Below are positions 33,135 through 33,419 of a stretch of 33,419 bases of DNA, one piece after another. The translations under genes and the position numbers were made by a program. The stretch is from contig CAUDNR010001646.1 in the NCBI GenBank assembly GCA_958430865.1, forward strand, positions 63,608-97,026, read 5' to 3'. The number at the start of each line of letters is the position of its first letter. Within the stretch, counting starts at the first letter, position 1. This stretch comes from Entrophospora sp. SA101 (Eukaryota; Glomeromycota; Glomeromycetes; Entrophosporales; Entrophosporaceae). The notes below the pieces were generated by a model. The model saw only the letters and a program-made list of their open reading frames with translations, made no database searches and was not told where the DNA came from.

Positions 33135-33419
33135 ATAATATTTTATTATAAACTTTTATTATTGTATTTTTTTTTATATGTAATGCAGATCACCAAATTT
33201 TGTGGACATTTTCTATAATGAAAATCATTTATAGGGAGGTCTCTACCCTTAAGAAATTGGATAACATGCACATTTTCAATCTTTGGGCTTAATTTTTTTA
33301 CATAATAATAATAAATGCAATAGTTAAGTTTTAATTTCCAGCCTTTAAATGTTTATTTTTTTAAATTACATAATTTGTTTATAGAAAAGTATTAACTTCT
33401 AATAATATTAATATATTAA
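33135..33419. other. AT-rich 3' flank
   Basis: Downstream of the helicase stop. Poly-T and AT-rich sequence, nothing recognisable. Confidence 0.6.

Overview
The window looks like nuclear DNA of a filamentous fungus, most likely an arbuscular mycorrhizal fungus of the Rhizophagus type. This is an inference from very AT-rich DNA, short GT..AG introns of roughly 50-150 bases, long A/T runs, many foldback and MITE-like repeats, and gene families that I associate with that lineage: WD40-containing TRP-like channels, F-box/WD40 proteins, and RecQ- and hAT-like genes. Organism identity is not proven by the sequence.

Layout. 1-1215: GC-rich hairpin, then the 3' part of an unrecognised five-exon gene. 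1216-3399: no gene, but a less AT-rich island holding a degenerate tRNA-Val(UAC)-like cloverleaf between two ~107-base direct repeats. 3400-5705 (+): F-box/WD40-repeat gene broken by a 1-base frameshift. 6307-13850: left arm of a very large inverted repeat. It carries, on the minus strand, the 3' two-thirds of a seven-exon, 1215-residue WD40/ion-channel gene (whole gene 15770-11553), a complete three-exon NmrA/isoflavone-reductase-like gene (9954-8923), a decayed relic of a second channel gene (about 7817-7530), and several MITE-like elements. 13851-21442: single-copy spacer with the 5' part of the channel gene, then gene-poor DNA with broken fragments including a Pif1-like helicase tail. 21443-21452: ten Ns. 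21453-29378: right arm, a near-identical reverse-complement copy of 6307-13850. 29379-33419: fragments of hAT-like transposase, then a RecQ-family helicase gene with at least one frameshift.

The dominant structure is the inverted repeat. After removing a 384-base tandem duplication at 22114-22881, the arms are 7544 and 7542 bases long. The only differences I found are one TA unit in an intronic microsatellite and four substitutions, all within about 100 bases of the outer edge. The inner edge of the right arm coincides exactly with the N gap, and the two arms run into unrelated outer flanks. The data therefore fit either a recent segmental duplication (or haplotype variant) or a scaffold join of two contigs that share this segment. 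The right-arm channel copy is truncated by the gap and further broken by the tandem duplication, which makes an in-frame stop. Both NmrA-like copies are intact.

No operon-like logic is expected. The most interesting biology is the predicted fusion of an N-terminal WD40-like propeller to a six-helix TRP-type pore with a C-terminal coiled coil, a second decayed copy of it nearby, and the RecQ helicase preceded by transposase-derived sequence.
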